In this document: positions 42,650-53,062 of the stretch, piece by piece
Position numbering within the stretch: the first letter of the stretch is position 1
How the letters are laid out: every line of letters starts with the position of its first letter
Origin: Pseudomonas sp. S30
GTDB taxonomy: Bacteria > Pseudomonadota > Gammaproteobacteria > Pseudomonadales > Pseudomonadaceae
DNA length: 64,000 bases
Assembly (NCBI RefSeq): GCF_016518545.1
Contig: NZ_JACVTO010000003.1
Span: 279,395 to 343,394, forward strand
Direction: 5' to 3'
Notes under the pieces: generated by a model
What the model saw: the letters and a program-made list of their open reading frames with translations, nothing else
Databases searched by the model: none
What the model was told of the DNA's origin: nothing
Program-made: the position numbers and the translations under genes

Positions 42650-44470
42650 TCAGTTCTTGGCTTTCTTGGCAGCGCGGGTACGCTCGCCTTCGTCCAGGAT
42701 CTTCTTGCGCAGACGGATCGACTTCGGCGTGACTTCGCACAGCTCGTCGTCCTGAATGAACTCCAGAGCCTGTTCCAGGGTGTGGCGAACCGGCGGCACC
42801 AGGGCGATGACTTCGTCTTTGCCCGAAGCACGCATGTTGTCCAGCTTCTTGCCCTTGGTCGGGTTCACGCCCAGGTCGTTGTCGCGGCTGTTCAGGCCGA
42901 TGATCTGACCGTTGTAGATCTCCTGGCCGTGCTCGACGAACAGCTTGCCGCGCGCCTGCAGGGTTTCCAGCGAGTAGGTCAGCGCCTTGCCGGTCTCGAC
43001 CGAAACCAGTACACCGTTCAGGCGGCCGGACATCTGGCCCGACTTCATGGTGTCGTAGCGATCGAAGATCGAGGTCAGGATGCCTGCACCGTTGGTCAGG
43101 GTCAGGAACTGGTTACGGAAACCGATCAGGCCGCGAGCCGGGATGTTGTATTCCAGGCGCACACGGCCCTTGCCATCCGGGACCATGTTGGTCAGGTCGC
43201 CCTTACGCAGACCCATCTCTTCCATCACCTTGCCCTGGGATTCCTCAGGGATGTCGATGGTGACGTTCTCGAACGGTTCCTGCTTGACGCCGTCCACTTC
43301 GCGGATGATCACTTCAGGACGGCCCACGGCCATCTCGAAGCCTTCGCGGCGCATGGTTTCGATCAGTACCGACAGGTGCAGCTCGCCACGGCCGGAGACC
43401 TTGAACTTGTCCGGGGAATCGGTTTCCTGGACGCGCAGGGCCACGTTGTACAGCAGCTCCTTGTCCAGACGGTCCTTGATGTTACGGCTGGTGACGAACT
43501 TGCCTTCCTTGCCGCAGAACGGCGAATCGTTGACCTGGAAGGTCATCGACACGGTCGGCTCGTCGACGGTCAGCGGCTTCATGGCTTCGACGGCGGTCGG
43601 GTCGCACAGGGTGTCGGAGATGAACAGCTCGTCGAAACCGCTGATGCAGACGATGTCGCCCGCCTGGGCTTCCTCGACGTCGACACGGTGCAGGCCGTGG
43701 TGGCCCATCAGCTTGAGGATACGGCCGTTGCGCTTCTTGCCGTTGGTGTCGATGGCGACCACCGGGGTGTTCGGCTTGACGCGGCCACGGGCGATGCGGC
43801 CCACGCCGATGACGCCCAGGAAGCTGTTGTAGTCCAGGGCCGAGATCTGCATCTGGAACGAGCCGTCACGGTCGACGTTCGGCGCCGGTACGTTGTCGAC
43901 GATCGACTGGTACAGGGCGGTCATGTCTTCGCCCATGGCGGTGTGGTCCAGACCGGCGATGCCGTTCAGGGCCGAGGCGTAGACCACCTGGAAGTCCAGC
44001 TGGTCGTCGGTGGCGCCGAGGTTGTCGAACAGATCGAAGATCTGGTCCAGCACCCAGTCAGGACGCGCGCCCGGACGGTCGACCTTGTTGATCACCACGA
44101 TCGGCTTCAGACCGGCTTCGAAGGCCTTCTTGGTCACGAAGCGGGTTTGCGGCATCGGGCCGTCCTGGGCATCGACCAGCAGCAGCACGGAGTCGACCAT
44201 CGACATCACGCGCTCGACCTCGCCACCGAAGTCGGCGTGGCCGGGGGTATCGACGATGTTGATGTGGTAGCCATTCCAGTTGATGGCGGTGTTCTTCGCC
44301 AGAATGGTGATGCCGCGCTCTTTTTCCTGGTCGTTGGAGTCCATGACGCGCTCGTCGTTGAGCTCGTTACGCTCCAGGGTGCCGGACTGGCGCAGGAGTT
44401 TGTCCACCAGGGTGGTCTTGCCATGGTCGACGTGGGCGATGATGGCGATGTTACGCAGATTTTCGATCAC
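42650..44470 (-). CDS. typA: Ribosome-associated GTPase TypA/BipA
   Basis: Translation-factor GTPase that aids 50S assembly and stress or cold adaptation. 606 residues. G1 is [10 protein letters not shown]3 is [15 protein letters not shown] and G4 is NKVDR. EF-G-like domains follow, with [22 protein letters not shown] and the BipA-specific C-terminal domain ([20 protein letters not shown]). It has a strong terminator downstream and is separated from thiI by ~130 bases. Confidence 0.97.
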   Translation of the reverse strand: MIENLRNIAIIAHVDHGKTTLVDKLLRQSGTLERNELNDERVMDSNDQEKERGITILAKNTAINWNGYHINIVDTPGHADFGGEVERVMSMVDSVLLLVDAQDGPMPQTRFVTKKAFEAGLKPIVVINKVDRPGARPDWVLDQIFDLFDNLGATDDQLDFQVVYASALNGIAGLDHTAMGEDMTALYQSIVDNVPAPNVDRDGSFQMQISALDYNSFLGVIGVGRIARGRVKPNTPVVAIDTNGKKRNGRILKLMGHHGLHRVDVEEAQAGDIVCISGFDELFISDTLCDPTAVEAMKPLTVDEPTVSMTFQVNDSPFCGKEGKFVTSRNIKDRLDKELLYNVALRVQETDSPDKFKVSGRGELHLSVLIETMRREGFEMAVGRPEVIIREVDGVKQEPFENVTIDIPEESQGKVMEEMGLRKGDLTNMVPDGKGRVRLEYNIPARGLIGFRNQFLTLTNGAGILTSIFDRYDTMKSGQMSGRLNGVLVSVETGKALTYSLETLQARGKLFVEHGQEIYNGQIIGLNSRDNDLGVNPTKGKKLDNMRASGKDEVIALVPPVRHTLEQALEFIQDDELCEVTPKSIRLRKKILDEGERTRAAKKAKN

Positions 44471-44597
44471 AACTGTATCTCGTGCAGAGGATTCGGTTGC
44501 CGCCAGTGTAGGCGGCGAATATGTACGAACGGAGGCTCAGCGGGCCCGACGGTCGGGAGGGCGATGGCGGATGCTGCCGCCATACAGCCCTGGCGTC

Positions 44598-46052
44598 TTA
44601 TGCCGGACGATAAACACGCACATTGGCATGTCCCTCACTGAGCAGGTGGTGTGCGTGCAGACGGCTCATCACACCCTTGTCGCAATACAGCAAGTACTGG
44701 CGCGAATCGTCCAGGTGCTTGAACTTGCTGTTGATGGCATAGAACGGCAGGGCCTGCACCTCGATGCCCTCGAGCGCCAGCGGCGCGTCCTCCTGGGCAT
44801 CGGGGTGGCGGATGTCGATCACGATCTGGCCCGGCACGGCCTCGGCCACTTCCTCGATCTCGATGTCCTTGCCCAGCTCATCGATCACGTGGTCGATGGA
44901 AATGAATTTGGCGCGCTCGATGGCGCGCTCCAGCACGGCCATCTCGAACTGCTTCTCCTCGTGCTCCATGCGGTGACGCTTGGCATGGGTGGTCGGGTTC
45001 ACCGAAATCACGCCGCAGTATTCGGGCATGTGCTTGGCGAAGTCGGCGGTGCCGATCTGGTAGGCGGTGTCGATGATGTCCTGCTTGTGGCTGGCCAGCA
45101 GCGGGCGCAGCACCAGCTTGTCGGTGGCCGAGTCGATGATCGCCAGGTTCGGCAGGGTCTGGCTGGACACCTGGGAGATCGCCTCGCCGGTGACCAGGGC
45201 ATCGATCTGCAGGCGCTCAGCCATGCGCGCGGCGGCGCGCAGCATCATGCGCTTGAGGGTGACGCCCATATAGCTGTTGTCGACCTTGCCGAGGATCTCG
45301 CCGACCACTTCCTCGAACGGCACGCTGATGAACAGCACGCGCTGGCTGCTGCCGTATTTCTTCCACAGGAAGTGGGCGACTTCCATCACCCCCAGCTCGT
45401 GGGCGCGGCCGCCCAGGTTGAAGAAGCAGAAGTGGGTCATCAGCCCGCGGCGCATCATCTGGTAGGCCGCCACGGTGGAGTCGAAGCCACCGGACATCAG
45501 CACCAGGGTCTGCTCCAGGGCGCCCAGCGGGTAGCCGCCGATGCCGTCGTGCTGGCTGTGGATCACGTACAGACGCTGGTCGCGGATTTCCAGGCGCACC
45601 ATCACTTCCGGGTGCTTGAGGTCGATGCCGGCGGCGCCGCACTGCTGGCGCAGCTGGCTGCCGACGTAGCGGTCGACGTCCATGGAGGTGAAATCGTGGT
45701 GGCCGCCGCGCTTGCAGCGCACGGCGAAGCGCTTGCCGGCCAGCAGATGACCGAAGTGCTGCCTGCATTTGTCGACGATATCGTCGAAGTCGCCCAGCGG
45801 ATATTCCTGCACTTGCAGGAAATGGGTGATCCCCGGGGTGCAGGTCAGGCGTTCGATCATCTCGCGCTGGATCTTCTCGTCCTCGACGCGGGTGACCACT
45901 TCGAGATTGTCCCAGACACCGTCGACCGCGAGCGCAGGATCCAGGTCCTTGAGCACGTTGCGGATGTTCTTGCCGAGCTGGCGGATGAAGCGCTTGCGCA
46001 CCGGCCGGCTCTTGATGGTGATCTCTGGGAAGACTTTGACGATAAGTTTCAT
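44598..46052 (-). CDS. thiI: tRNA 4-thiouridine synthase / thiamine pathway sulfurtransferase ThiI
   Basis: Makes 4-thiouridine at position 8 of tRNA and, in some bacteria, hands sulfur to thiazole synthesis. 484 residues: N-terminal ferredoxin-like and THUMP domains, PP-loop ATP pyrophosphatase site [13 protein letters not shown], and a C-terminal rhodanese domain with the active Cys in [14 protein letters not shown]. The extended form with rhodanese is the E. coli-type enzyme. Confidence 0.96.
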   Translation of the reverse strand: MKLIVKVFPEITIKSRPVRKRFIRQLGKNIRNVLKDLDPALAVDGVWDNLEVVTRVEDEKIQREMIERLTCTPGITHFLQVQEYPLGDFDDIVDKCRQHFGHLLAGKRFAVRCKRGGHHDFTSMDVDRYVGSQLRQQCGAAGIDLKHPEVMVRLEIRDQRLYVIHSQHDGIGGYPLGALEQTLVLMSGGFDSTVAAYQMMRRGLMTHFCFFNLGGRAHELGVMEVAHFLWKKYGSSQRVLFISVPFEEVVGEILGKVDNSYMGVTLKRMMLRAAARMAERLQIDALVTGEAISQVSSQTLPNLAIIDSATDKLVLRPLLASHKQDIIDTAYQIGTADFAKHMPEYCGVISVNPTTHAKRHRMEHEEKQFEMAVLERAIERAKFISIDHVIDELGKDIEIEEVAEAVPGQIVIDIRHPDAQEDAPLALEGIEVQALPFYAINSKFKHLDDSRQYLLYCDKGVMSRLHAHHLLSEGHANVRVYRPA

Positions 46053-46321
46053 TGGGTTAACAGCGCGCGCGAAGCCTGCCGAAAATGAGGGGCGCGAATT
46101 ATAGCGGAAACGGACGGGAATTTGAGCAACTTTTGATCAGAGGTCTGGAGATTCGTGTCTGCGGGCGCGTTTGGCGGCGTGTGCAGAGGCTTCTAGCTGA
46201 CGATCCCGCCTCAGGTGGCCGGCGATTCGCGTAGCCACTTCGCACAGGATCGCCCGTGGAAGGCTCATCCACCCCCATTTAAAGCCTTTGGCCCCCAAAC
46301 AAAGCACGATTCCGAATCCAG

Positions 46322-46338
46322 CGCACCACAACAGTGCA
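46322..46338. promoter_or_regulatory. NtrC-binding site 1 upstream of glnA
   Basis: CGCACCACAACAGTGCA: GCAC and GTGC separated by seven bases, the spacing of the classical NtrC enhancer (TGCAC-N7-GTGCA). It lies about 105 bases upstream of the -24 element. Confidence 0.75.
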
Positions 46339-46352
46339 TCATCGGATTGGCG

Positions 46353-46369
46353 TGCATCGCAGGGGTGCA
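46353..46369. promoter_or_regulatory. NtrC-binding site 2 upstream of glnA
   Basis: TGCATCGCAGGGGTGCA: same TGCA(C/T)-N7-GTGCA layout as site 1, centred 31 bases (about three helical turns) from it, so two NtrC dimers would sit on the same DNA face. Confidence 0.78.
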
Positions 46370-46442
46370 CTCAATGCAGCGCAAGCGCGCCTAAATGCCC
46401 ATCCACGCCGCCTTTTTCCCTGCCCTCGCCATAATCGGGCAC

Positions 46443-46458
46443 TGGCATGCAATTTGCT
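46443..46458 (+). promoter_or_regulatory. Sigma-54 promoter of glnA
   Basis: TGGCATGCAATTTGCT: GG and GC ten bases apart with good matches to TGGCAC and TTGCT. It is about 100 bases upstream of the glnA start codon and downstream of two NtrC sites, the standard nitrogen-limitation arrangement. Confidence 0.92.
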
Positions 46459-46557
46459 CCCTTGTGATGCAGGTAAGCTTGGCCGACTATCCGCGCCCGG
46501 CGACACCCTTTTTCCAGGGCGGCGGCCAACCGCACCCTAGACCCTCCGGAGGACAAC

Positions 46558-47964
46558 ATGTCGAAGTCGGTTCAGCTCATCAAAGATCATGACGTCAAGT
46601 GGATTGATCTGCGTTTCACGGACACCAAAGGCAAACAGCACCACGTCACCATGCCGGCTCGCGATGCACTGGATGATGAGTTCTTCGAAGCCGGCAAGAT
46701 GTTCGACGGTTCCTCCATCGAGGGCTGGAAAGGCATCGAAGCCTCCGACATGATCCTGCTGCCGGACGACTCCTCTGCCGTGCTGGACCCGTTCACCGAA
46801 GAACCGACCCTGATCCTGGTCTGCGACGTGATCGAGCCGTCGACCATGCAAGGCTATGACCGCGACCCACGCGCCATCGCCAAGCGCGCCGAGGAATTCC
46901 TCAAGTCGACCGGTATCGGTGACACCGTGTTCGTCGGCCCGGAGCCGGAGTTCTTCATCTTCGACCAGGTCAAGTTCAAGTCGGACATCTCCGGCTCCAT
47001 GTTCAAGATCTACTCCGAGCAAGGCTCCTGGATGACCGACCAGGACGTCGAAGGCGGCAACAAGGGCCATCGCCCGGCCGTCAAGGGTGGCTACTTCCCG
47101 GTTCCGCCGTGCGACCACGACCACGAAATCCGTACCGCCATGTGCAACGCCATGGAAGAGATGGGCCTGGTCGTCGAAGTTCACCACCACGAAGTGGCCA
47201 CCGCTGGCCAGAACGAAATCGGTGTGAAGTTCAACACCCTGGTGACCAAGGCTGACGAAGTCCAGACCCTGAAGTACTGCGTGCACAACGTGGCCGATGC
47301 CTACGGCAAGACCGCCACCTTCATGCCCAAACCGCTGTACGGCGACAACGGCTCGGGCATGCACGTGCACATGTCCATCTCCAAGGATGGCAAGAACACC
47401 TTCTCCGGCGAAGGCTATGCTGGCCTGTCCGATACCGCCCTGTACTTCATCGGCGGCATCATCAAGCACGGCAAGGCCCTGAACGGCTTCACCAACCCGG
47501 CCACCAACTCCTACAAGCGTCTGGTGCCTGGCTTCGAAGCGCCGGTGATGCTGGCCTACTCGGCACGCAACCGTTCGGCCTCGATCCGTATCCCGTACGT
47601 GTCCAGCCCGAAAGCCCGCCGCATCGAGGCCCGCTTCCCGGACCCGGCCGCCAACCCGTACCTGTGCTTCGCCGCGCTGCTGATGGCCGGCCTGGACGGC
47701 ATCCAGAACAAGATCCACCCAGGCGATGCCGCCGACAAGAACCTGTACGACCTGCCGCCTGAAGAGGCCAAGGAAATCCCGCAGGTGTGCGGCAGCCTGA
47801 AGGAAGCCCTGGAAGAGCTGGACAAGGGCCGTGCCTTCCTGACCAAGGGCGGCGTGTTCTCCGACGACTTCATCGATGCCTACATCGAGCTGAAATCCGA
47901 AGAAGAGATCAAGGTCCGTACCTTCGTTCACCCGCTGGAATACGACCTGTACTACAGCGTCTGA
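46558..47964 (+). CDS. glnA: Glutamine synthetase, type I
   Basis: ATP-dependent assimilation of ammonium into glutamine. 468 residues. Metal and substrate motifs include [43 protein letters not shown] and [20 protein letters not shown]. The adenylylation Tyr is in [10 protein letters not shown], so activity should be tuned by GlnE as well as by NtrC. GGAGG precedes the ATG. Confidence 0.98.
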   Translation: MSKSVQLIKDHDVKWIDLRFTDTKGKQHHVTMPARDALDDEFFEAGKMFDGSSIEGWKGIEASDMILLPDDSSAVLDPFTEEPTLILVCDVIEPSTMQGYDRDPRAIAKRAEEFLKSTGIGDTVFVGPEPEFFIFDQVKFKSDISGSMFKIYSEQGSWMTDQDVEGGNKGHRPAVKGGYFPVPPCDHDHEIRTAMCNAMEEMGLVVEVHHHEVATAGQNEIGVKFNTLVTKADEVQTLKYCVHNVADAYGKTATFMPKPLYGDNGSGMHVHMSISKDGKNTFSGEGYAGLSDTALYFIGGIIKHGKALNGFTNPATNSYKRLVPGFEAPVMLAYSARNRSASIRIPYVSSPKARRIEARFPDPAANPYLCFAALLMAGLDGIQNKIHPGDAADKNLYDLPPEEAKEIPQVCGSLKEALEELDKGRAFLTKGGVFSDDFIDAYIELKSEEEIKVRTFVHPLEYDLYYSV

Positions 47965-47995
47965 TGAACTCGGCGCTTGCGCCTTGAGCATCTGA

Positions 47996-48030
47996 AGAAA
48001 CGGCTTCCCTAGGGAAGCCGTTTCTGCTTT
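47996..48030 (+). terminator. Rho-independent terminator of glnA
   Basis: A 30-base perfect palindrome (AGAAACGGCTTCCCT and its reverse complement) followed by a T-rich tract (CTTTT), about 30 bases after the glnA stop. Confidence 0.9.
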
Positions 48031-48114
48031 TACGTTCAGTCAGTTCGGACGCATCCTACCCGTACATCCAGCGCCGCTAGCCAGACTCAGGCATCCACCC
48101 GTCAGGAGACTGCC

Positions 48115-48657
48115 ATGCGTTTGCCTTCTCTCACCCTGCTTTGCGTCCTTGCCCTCACCGGCTGCCTGAAGAAGCCCGAGTACGACCCCACCTTCAATGC
48201 CCTGCTCGACAGCATCGAGCGGCGCCTGGCCCTGGCCGACGCCGTCGCCCTGCACAAGTGGGACCAGCGCCAGCCCGTGCAGGACAGCCCGCGCGAGCAG
48301 CAGGTACTGGCCAAGGTGCGCCAGGCCGCCGCCGAGCACGGGCTGTCCGCCGATCGCGCTGCCCAGTTCTTCACCGACCAGATGGAAGCCAACAAGCTGC
48401 GCCAGTATCACCTGCTTGGCCAGTGGCACCTGGTCGAGAGCGCCCCCGACACAGCACGGCAAGACCTGAGCAGCGAAATCCGCCCACAGCTGGACCTGTT
48501 GCAGAATCAGCTGCTCGATCGCCTGAAACGCTTCGATCGCGCCCAGCCGGCCAACTGCGATCACGCACTGGCCGTGGCCATCGGACTGCGCTCCAGCGAC
48601 CCCACGCGCCGGCTGATGCTGATTCGTGCAACCGCCAATCTCTGCCAACCTGCCTGA
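48115..48657 (+). CDS. Secreted (lipoprotein-type) chorismate mutase, AroQ-gamma class
   Basis: A 180-residue exported chorismate mutase (chorismate to prephenate outside the cytoplasm). The signal ends VLALTGCLKK, a lipobox, so it may be membrane-anchored. The AroQ helix carries catalytic-type residues: IERRLALADAVALHKW, then VLAKVRQAAAEHGLSADRAAQFFTDQMEANKLRQY. The all-alpha C-terminal extension is that of the gamma class. The reason for export is not known. Confidence 0.85.
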   Translation: MRLPSLTLLCVLALTGCLKKPEYDPTFNALLDSIERRLALADAVALHKWDQRQPVQDSPREQQVLAKVRQAAAEHGLSADRAAQFFTDQMEANKLRQYHLLGQWHLVESAPDTARQDLSSEIRPQLDLLQNQLLDRLKRFDRAQPANCDHALAVAIGLRSSDPTRRLMLIRATANLCQPA

Positions 48658-48917
48658 CCCATCGTGCTCTATATTGGTGCGCAATCCTGCTGAATGCTCT
48701 GCGCTGCATCCCAAATCAGGTCACTTGAAACGATAAAGCGTGAAGGATTGAGCCGATTTTGCGCATAACCTGCGCTTTGTCGGCCAATTCCGCTTCTTTT
48801 CGGAGCCTTGGTTTGTTTCTTGCATTTTCCAGACATCAGCGGACCTGCCGGGTACGCGCCCTCGAGCCGTGGCGCCTGCACCCGACCGGATCTGCACCCC
48901 TATAGGTGGAACGCCCC

Positions 48918-49999
48918 ATGACCCTCAGCGATGCCCAGCACCGTCTGCTTCTGGACAACCTGACCACCGCGACCCTGTTGCTCAATGGCGAGCTGCGCCT
49001 GGAATACATGAACCCGGCCGCGGAAATGCTCCTGGCCATCAGCGGTCAGCGCAGCCATGGGCAGTTCATCAGCGAGCTGTTCACCGAGTCCAGCGAGGCG
49101 CTGCATTCCCTGCGCCAGGCCGTGGAACAGGCTCACCCGTTCACCAAGCGCGAGGCCCAGTTGACCTCGCTGACCGGCCAGAGCATCACCGTGGACTACG
49201 CGGTCACGCCGATCCTGCACCAGGGCAGCACCCTCCTGCTGCTGGAAGTGCACCCGCGCGACCGGCTGCTGCGCATCACCAAGGAAGAGGCGCAGTTGAG
49301 CAAGCAGGAGACCACCAAGATGCTGGTGCGCGGCCTGGCCCACGAGATCAAGAACCCCTTGGGCGGCATTCGCGGCGCCGCGCAACTGCTGGCGCGCGAG
49401 CTGCCCGAGGAGGAGCTGCGCGACTACACCAACGTGATCATCGAAGAGGCCGACCGCCTGCGCAATCTGGTCGACCGCATGCTCGGCTCGAACAAACTGC
49501 CGTCGCTGTCGATGACCAATGTCCACGAAGTGCTGGAGCGGGTGTGCAGCCTGGTGGATGCCGAAAGCCAAGGCGGCATCACCCTGGTGCGCGACTACGA
49601 CCCGAGCCTGCCGGACGTGCTGATCGACCGTGAACAGATGATCCAGGCCGTGCTCAACATCGTGCGCAACGCCATGCAGGCCATCAACGGCCAGAACGAA
49701 CTGCGCCTGGGCCGCATCACCTTGCGCAGCCGCGCAGTGCGCCAGTTCACCATCGGGCACGTGCGTCACCGCCTGGTCGCGCGCATCGAAATCACCGACA
49801 ACGGTTCGGGCATTCCCGCCGAACTGCAGGACACCCTCTTCTACCCGATGGTCAGCGGGCGCCCGGACGGCACCGGGCTCGGCCTGGCCATCACCCAGAA
49901 CATCATCAGTCAGCATCAGGGGCTGATCGAGTGCGAAAGCCGCCCAGGCCACACCACCTTCTCGATCTTCCTGCCCCTGGAACAAGGAGCCACAGCCCC

Positions 50000-50003
<4 letters not shown>
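48918..50003 (+). CDS. ntrB: Nitrogen regulation sensor kinase NtrB
   Basis: Two-component histidine kinase that reads nitrogen state through PII and phosphorylates NtrC. 361 residues: N-terminal PAS domain, phosphoacceptor His in VRGLAHEIKNPLGGIRGA, N-box NIVRNAMQAI, G1 DNGSGIP and G2 GTGLGLAI. No membrane helix, so cytoplasmic. The ATG at 48918 is chosen (AGGTGGA upstream). It overlaps ntrC by four bases (ATGA). Confidence 0.96.
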
Positions 50004-51436
<1,433 letters not shown>

Positions 51437-51457
51437 TCGGTTCGAGTCGCCGTTATG

Positions 51458-51486
51458 GAAAGGGCCGCACATGCGGCCCTTTTTCA
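51458..51486 (+). terminator. Rho-independent terminator of ntrBC
   Basis: Nine-bp perfect stem (AGGGCCGCA and TGCGGCCCT) with a two-base centre, followed by five T. It starts about 20 bases after the ntrC stop, which separates ntrBC from the downstream RNA gene. Confidence 0.93.
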
Positions 51487-51501
51487 TTGGCGAGGTGCAC
51501 A

Positions 51502-51518
51502 TGCACCGATGTTGTGCC
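51502..51518. promoter_or_regulatory. NtrC-binding site upstream of the NrsZ-like RNA
   Basis: TGCACCGATGTTGTGCC: GCAC and GTGC separated by seven bases, as in the glnA enhancers. It is flanked by an outer inverted repeat (CGAGGTGC at 51491 and GCACCTCG at 51523). It lies about 85 bases upstream of the -24 element. Confidence 0.75.
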
Positions 51519-51600
51519 GGACGCACCTCGAATGGGCCGCTCAGCGTCTCAATGCCACCTTAAAATCACCTAGACCATTGATTTATATACGGTTTAAAAC

Positions 51601-51617
51601 TTGGCACGGCGTCTGCA
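51601..51617 (+). promoter_or_regulatory. Sigma-54 promoter of the NrsZ-like RNA
   Basis: TTGGCACGGCGTCTGCA: GG and GC are ten bases apart and TTGGCACG is a perfect -24 match. No open reading frame follows on the plus strand, which points to a non-coding transcript starting near 51628. Confidence 0.88.
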
Positions 51618-51627
51618 ATATGGACTG

Positions 51628-51826
51628 TAACCACAGTTTCGGGGACCCCGGTACAGGCAGGCCGGGAATCCCCCTCTTTATTCGCAGTACCCGTTTTCGG
51701 GGACCTTGGTACAGGCAGGCCAGGACTCCCCTCTTTATTCGCAATACCCGTTTCGGGGACCTTGGTACAGGCAGGCCAAGACTCCCTCTTTTACACCCCG
51801 TAGGCGCGGCGCTTGCCGCGCCTACA
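51628..51826 (+). ncRNA. nrsZ: NrsZ-like nitrogen-regulated small RNA
   Basis: A predicted ~200-nucleotide RNA. The start is set about 12 bases after the sigma-54 -12 element. The 3' end is taken at a strong 11-bp hairpin (51800-51825, arms GTAGGCGCGGC/GCCGCGCCTAC); no T-run follows, so the end is approximate. The body consists of three repeated modules, each able to fold as GGGGACCTTGG...CC(A/G)GGACTCCCC. P. aeruginosa has the NtrC/sigma-54-dependent, processed sRNA NrsZ directly downstream of ntrC; position, promoter, enhancer and modular repeats all agree. Targets here are unknown. Confidence 0.85.
51637..51799 (+). repeat. Three tandem imperfect repeats within the NrsZ-like RNA
   Basis: Units start at about 51637, 51695 and 51751, with spacings of 58 and 56 bases. 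Each has TTTCGGGGACC, then GGTACAGGCAGGCC, then a C-rich block and CTCTTT. Copies two and three are closest to each other. The third unit is cut short before the terminal hairpin. Confidence 0.9.
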
Positions 51827-52259
51827 ACGTCAGACGCACCCGCACTCGCCAACGCCCCTCCTCCTGCGCCACCGTCCACTCACCCCGCACCGCACGCGCC
51901 GCCACCAGCGACAGCAGCAGCCCTCGATCGCTGCGCTGCACTCGCCAGCTCACCGGCCGCCCCTGCAGCTCGAGCTGACCACGTTGAGGCTTGCCCTCGG
52001 CCTGGAACACCACTGCCACCGTCCCCTCGACGTTCTCGCCATGCAGAGAAGGCTCGGCGTTGAACCACAGGTCCAGGCCACCCTGCACCACCTCGACCTG
52101 CTCCAGCCTGCGCGGCTCGGGCGCCGTGAGCCGGCCGATCATCAAGCCCACCATCACCCCGACGATCGCCATGGACAGCAACACCCGTGGCCAGGCCTTC
52201 GAACGCGGGTCCGGTTCGAGGGTAGAATGCGCGTCATCTTCCTGCCTGGGGCCGTGCAT
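51822..52259 (-). CDS. Small membrane-anchored protein of unknown function
   Basis: About 145 residues: a charged cytoplasmic N-terminus, one membrane helix (VLLSMAIVGVMVGLMIG, residues ~25-45), then ~95 residues outside with a beta-rich pattern (LDLWFNAEPSLHG, then VEGTVAVVFQAEGKPQRGQLEL). I do not recognise a family. The start is uncertain: an ATG at 52259 overlaps the trmL ATG on the other strand, and another lies at 52271. Its stop lies in the hairpin at the end of the NrsZ-like RNA. Confidence 0.7.
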   Translation of the reverse strand: MHGPRQEDDAHSTLEPDPRSKAWPRVLLSMAIVGVMVGLMIGRLTAPEPRRLEQVEVVQGGLDLWFNAEPSLHGENVEGTVAVVFQAEGKPQRGQLELQGRPVSWRVQRSDRGLLLSLVAARAVRGEWTVAQEEGRWRVRVRLTL

Positions 52260-52713
52260 GTTCCACGTCATCCTTTTTCAACCTGAAATTCCGCCGAATA
52301 CCGGCAACATCATCCGCCTGTGCGCCAACAGCGGCTGCGACCTGCACCTGATCGAGCCGATCGGCTTCGAGCTGGATGACAAGCGCCTGCGCCGGGCCGG
52401 GCTGGACTACCACGAGTATGCCACGCTCAAGCGCCACGACAGCCTGGCCCAGTGCCTGGAACATCTCGGCCAGCCGCGCCTGTTCGCCTTCACCACCAAG
52501 GCGTCGCATCCTTTTCACGAAGTGGCCTACCAGCCGGGCGACGCCTTCCTATTCGGTCCGGAAAGCCGCGGCCTGCCCGCCGAGGTGCTGGACAGCCTGC
52601 CCGCCGAGCAGCGGCTGCGCCTGCCCATGCGGCCAGGGTGCAGGAGCCTGAACCTGTCCAATACGGTGGCGGTGACGGTCTACGAAGCGTGGCGGCAGCA
52701 GGGGTTCGCCTGA
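52258..52713 (+). CDS. trmL: tRNA (cytidine(34)-2'-O)-methyltransferase TrmL
   Basis: SPOUT-class enzyme that 2'-O-methylates the wobble base of tRNA-Leu isoacceptors. 151 residues. Motifs: QPEIPPNTGNIIRLCANSG at the start, FLFGPESRGLP (SAM site) and RSLNLSNTVAVTVYEAWRQ (knot). The start ATG at 52258 gives MFHVILFQPEIPP. Confidence 0.96.
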   Translation: MFHVILFQPEIPPNTGNIIRLCANSGCDLHLIEPIGFELDDKRLRRAGLDYHEYATLKRHDSLAQCLEHLGQPRLFAFTTKASHPFHEVAYQPGDAFLFGPESRGLPAEVLDSLPAEQRLRLPMRPGCRSLNLSNTVAVTVYEAWRQQGFA

Positions 52714-52731
52714 ACCGGCGAAGAAAGGGTG

Positions 52732-52762
52732 GCCGGCGACGGGGCCAGACCCCGCTGCCGGC
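52732..52762. terminator. Hairpin between trmL and the convergent small gene
   Basis: Interrupted inverted repeat, GCCGGC (52732-52737) with GCCGGC (52757-52762) and GGGG with CCCC inside. It lies in the convergent gap between trmL and the 44-aa gene. No T-run on either strand; REP-like. Confidence 0.5.
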
Positions 52763-52773
52763 AAAGAGAAGCG

Positions 52774-52908
52774 TTACTCGACGATGCAGATCCAGCGATG
52801 GTTGCAACGATACGGCGCGCGGGTGAAGGAAATATCGGCCAGGCGTTTCAAGCCGCGTTGCTTGAGGGCCTGGGTCAGTGCGGCCAGTGTTTCTGCTTCG
52901 ATAGTCAT
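52774..52908 (-). CDS. 44-residue conserved-looking small protein
   Basis: A short frame reading MTIEAETLAALTQALK at the N-terminus and ending RCNHRWICIVE. It has an ATG at 52908 and GAGGTAA seven bases upstream. The first half is an amphipathic helix; the second has a Cys-x5-Cys pair (CNHRWIC). No function can be assigned. The good ribosome site, protein-like composition and absence of an overlapping gene support it as real. Confidence 0.65.
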   Translation of the reverse strand: MTIEAETLAALTQALKQRGLKRLADISFTRAPYRCNHRWICIVE

Positions 52909-53010
52909 GCTGTTACCTCGTCAGATTACTGCGTACATAATTCTTGACCGAGGGGACAAACCGGGGATTCAGTTTTTTCCAGGCCGAATTCGACCGCTTG
53001 TCCGATAAAC

Positions 53011-53047
53011 GCAAAAGGCCGCACCCTCAAGAGGATGCGGCCTTTTC
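53011..53047 (-). terminator. Terminator of the amino-acid permease gene
   Basis: Eleven-bp perfect stem (AAAAGGCCGCA at 53013-53023 and TGCGGCCTTTT at 53036-53046) with a 12-base loop, ending in T on both strands. It lies just after the stop codon of the permease. Confidence 0.88.
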
Positions 53048-53062
53048 GATGCAAATGACGGC

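Larger units (their letters stand above)
46053..46557 (+). promoter_or_regulatory. glnA control region
   Basis: A 505-base region between thiI and glnA. It holds two NtrC-type sites and a sigma-54 promoter, listed separately. The first ~270 bases have no recognisable signal. Small reading frames here overlap the control sites and are not credible genes. Confidence 0.75.

Noticed and set aside
46137..46370. 77-codon minus-strand frame upstream of glnA
   Set aside because: It overlies both NtrC sites and has no ribosome site or recognisable composition.
51637..51799. Tandem repeats as a CRISPR array
   Set aside because: Units abut with no unique spacers, and they lie behind a sigma-54 promoter as modules of one RNA.
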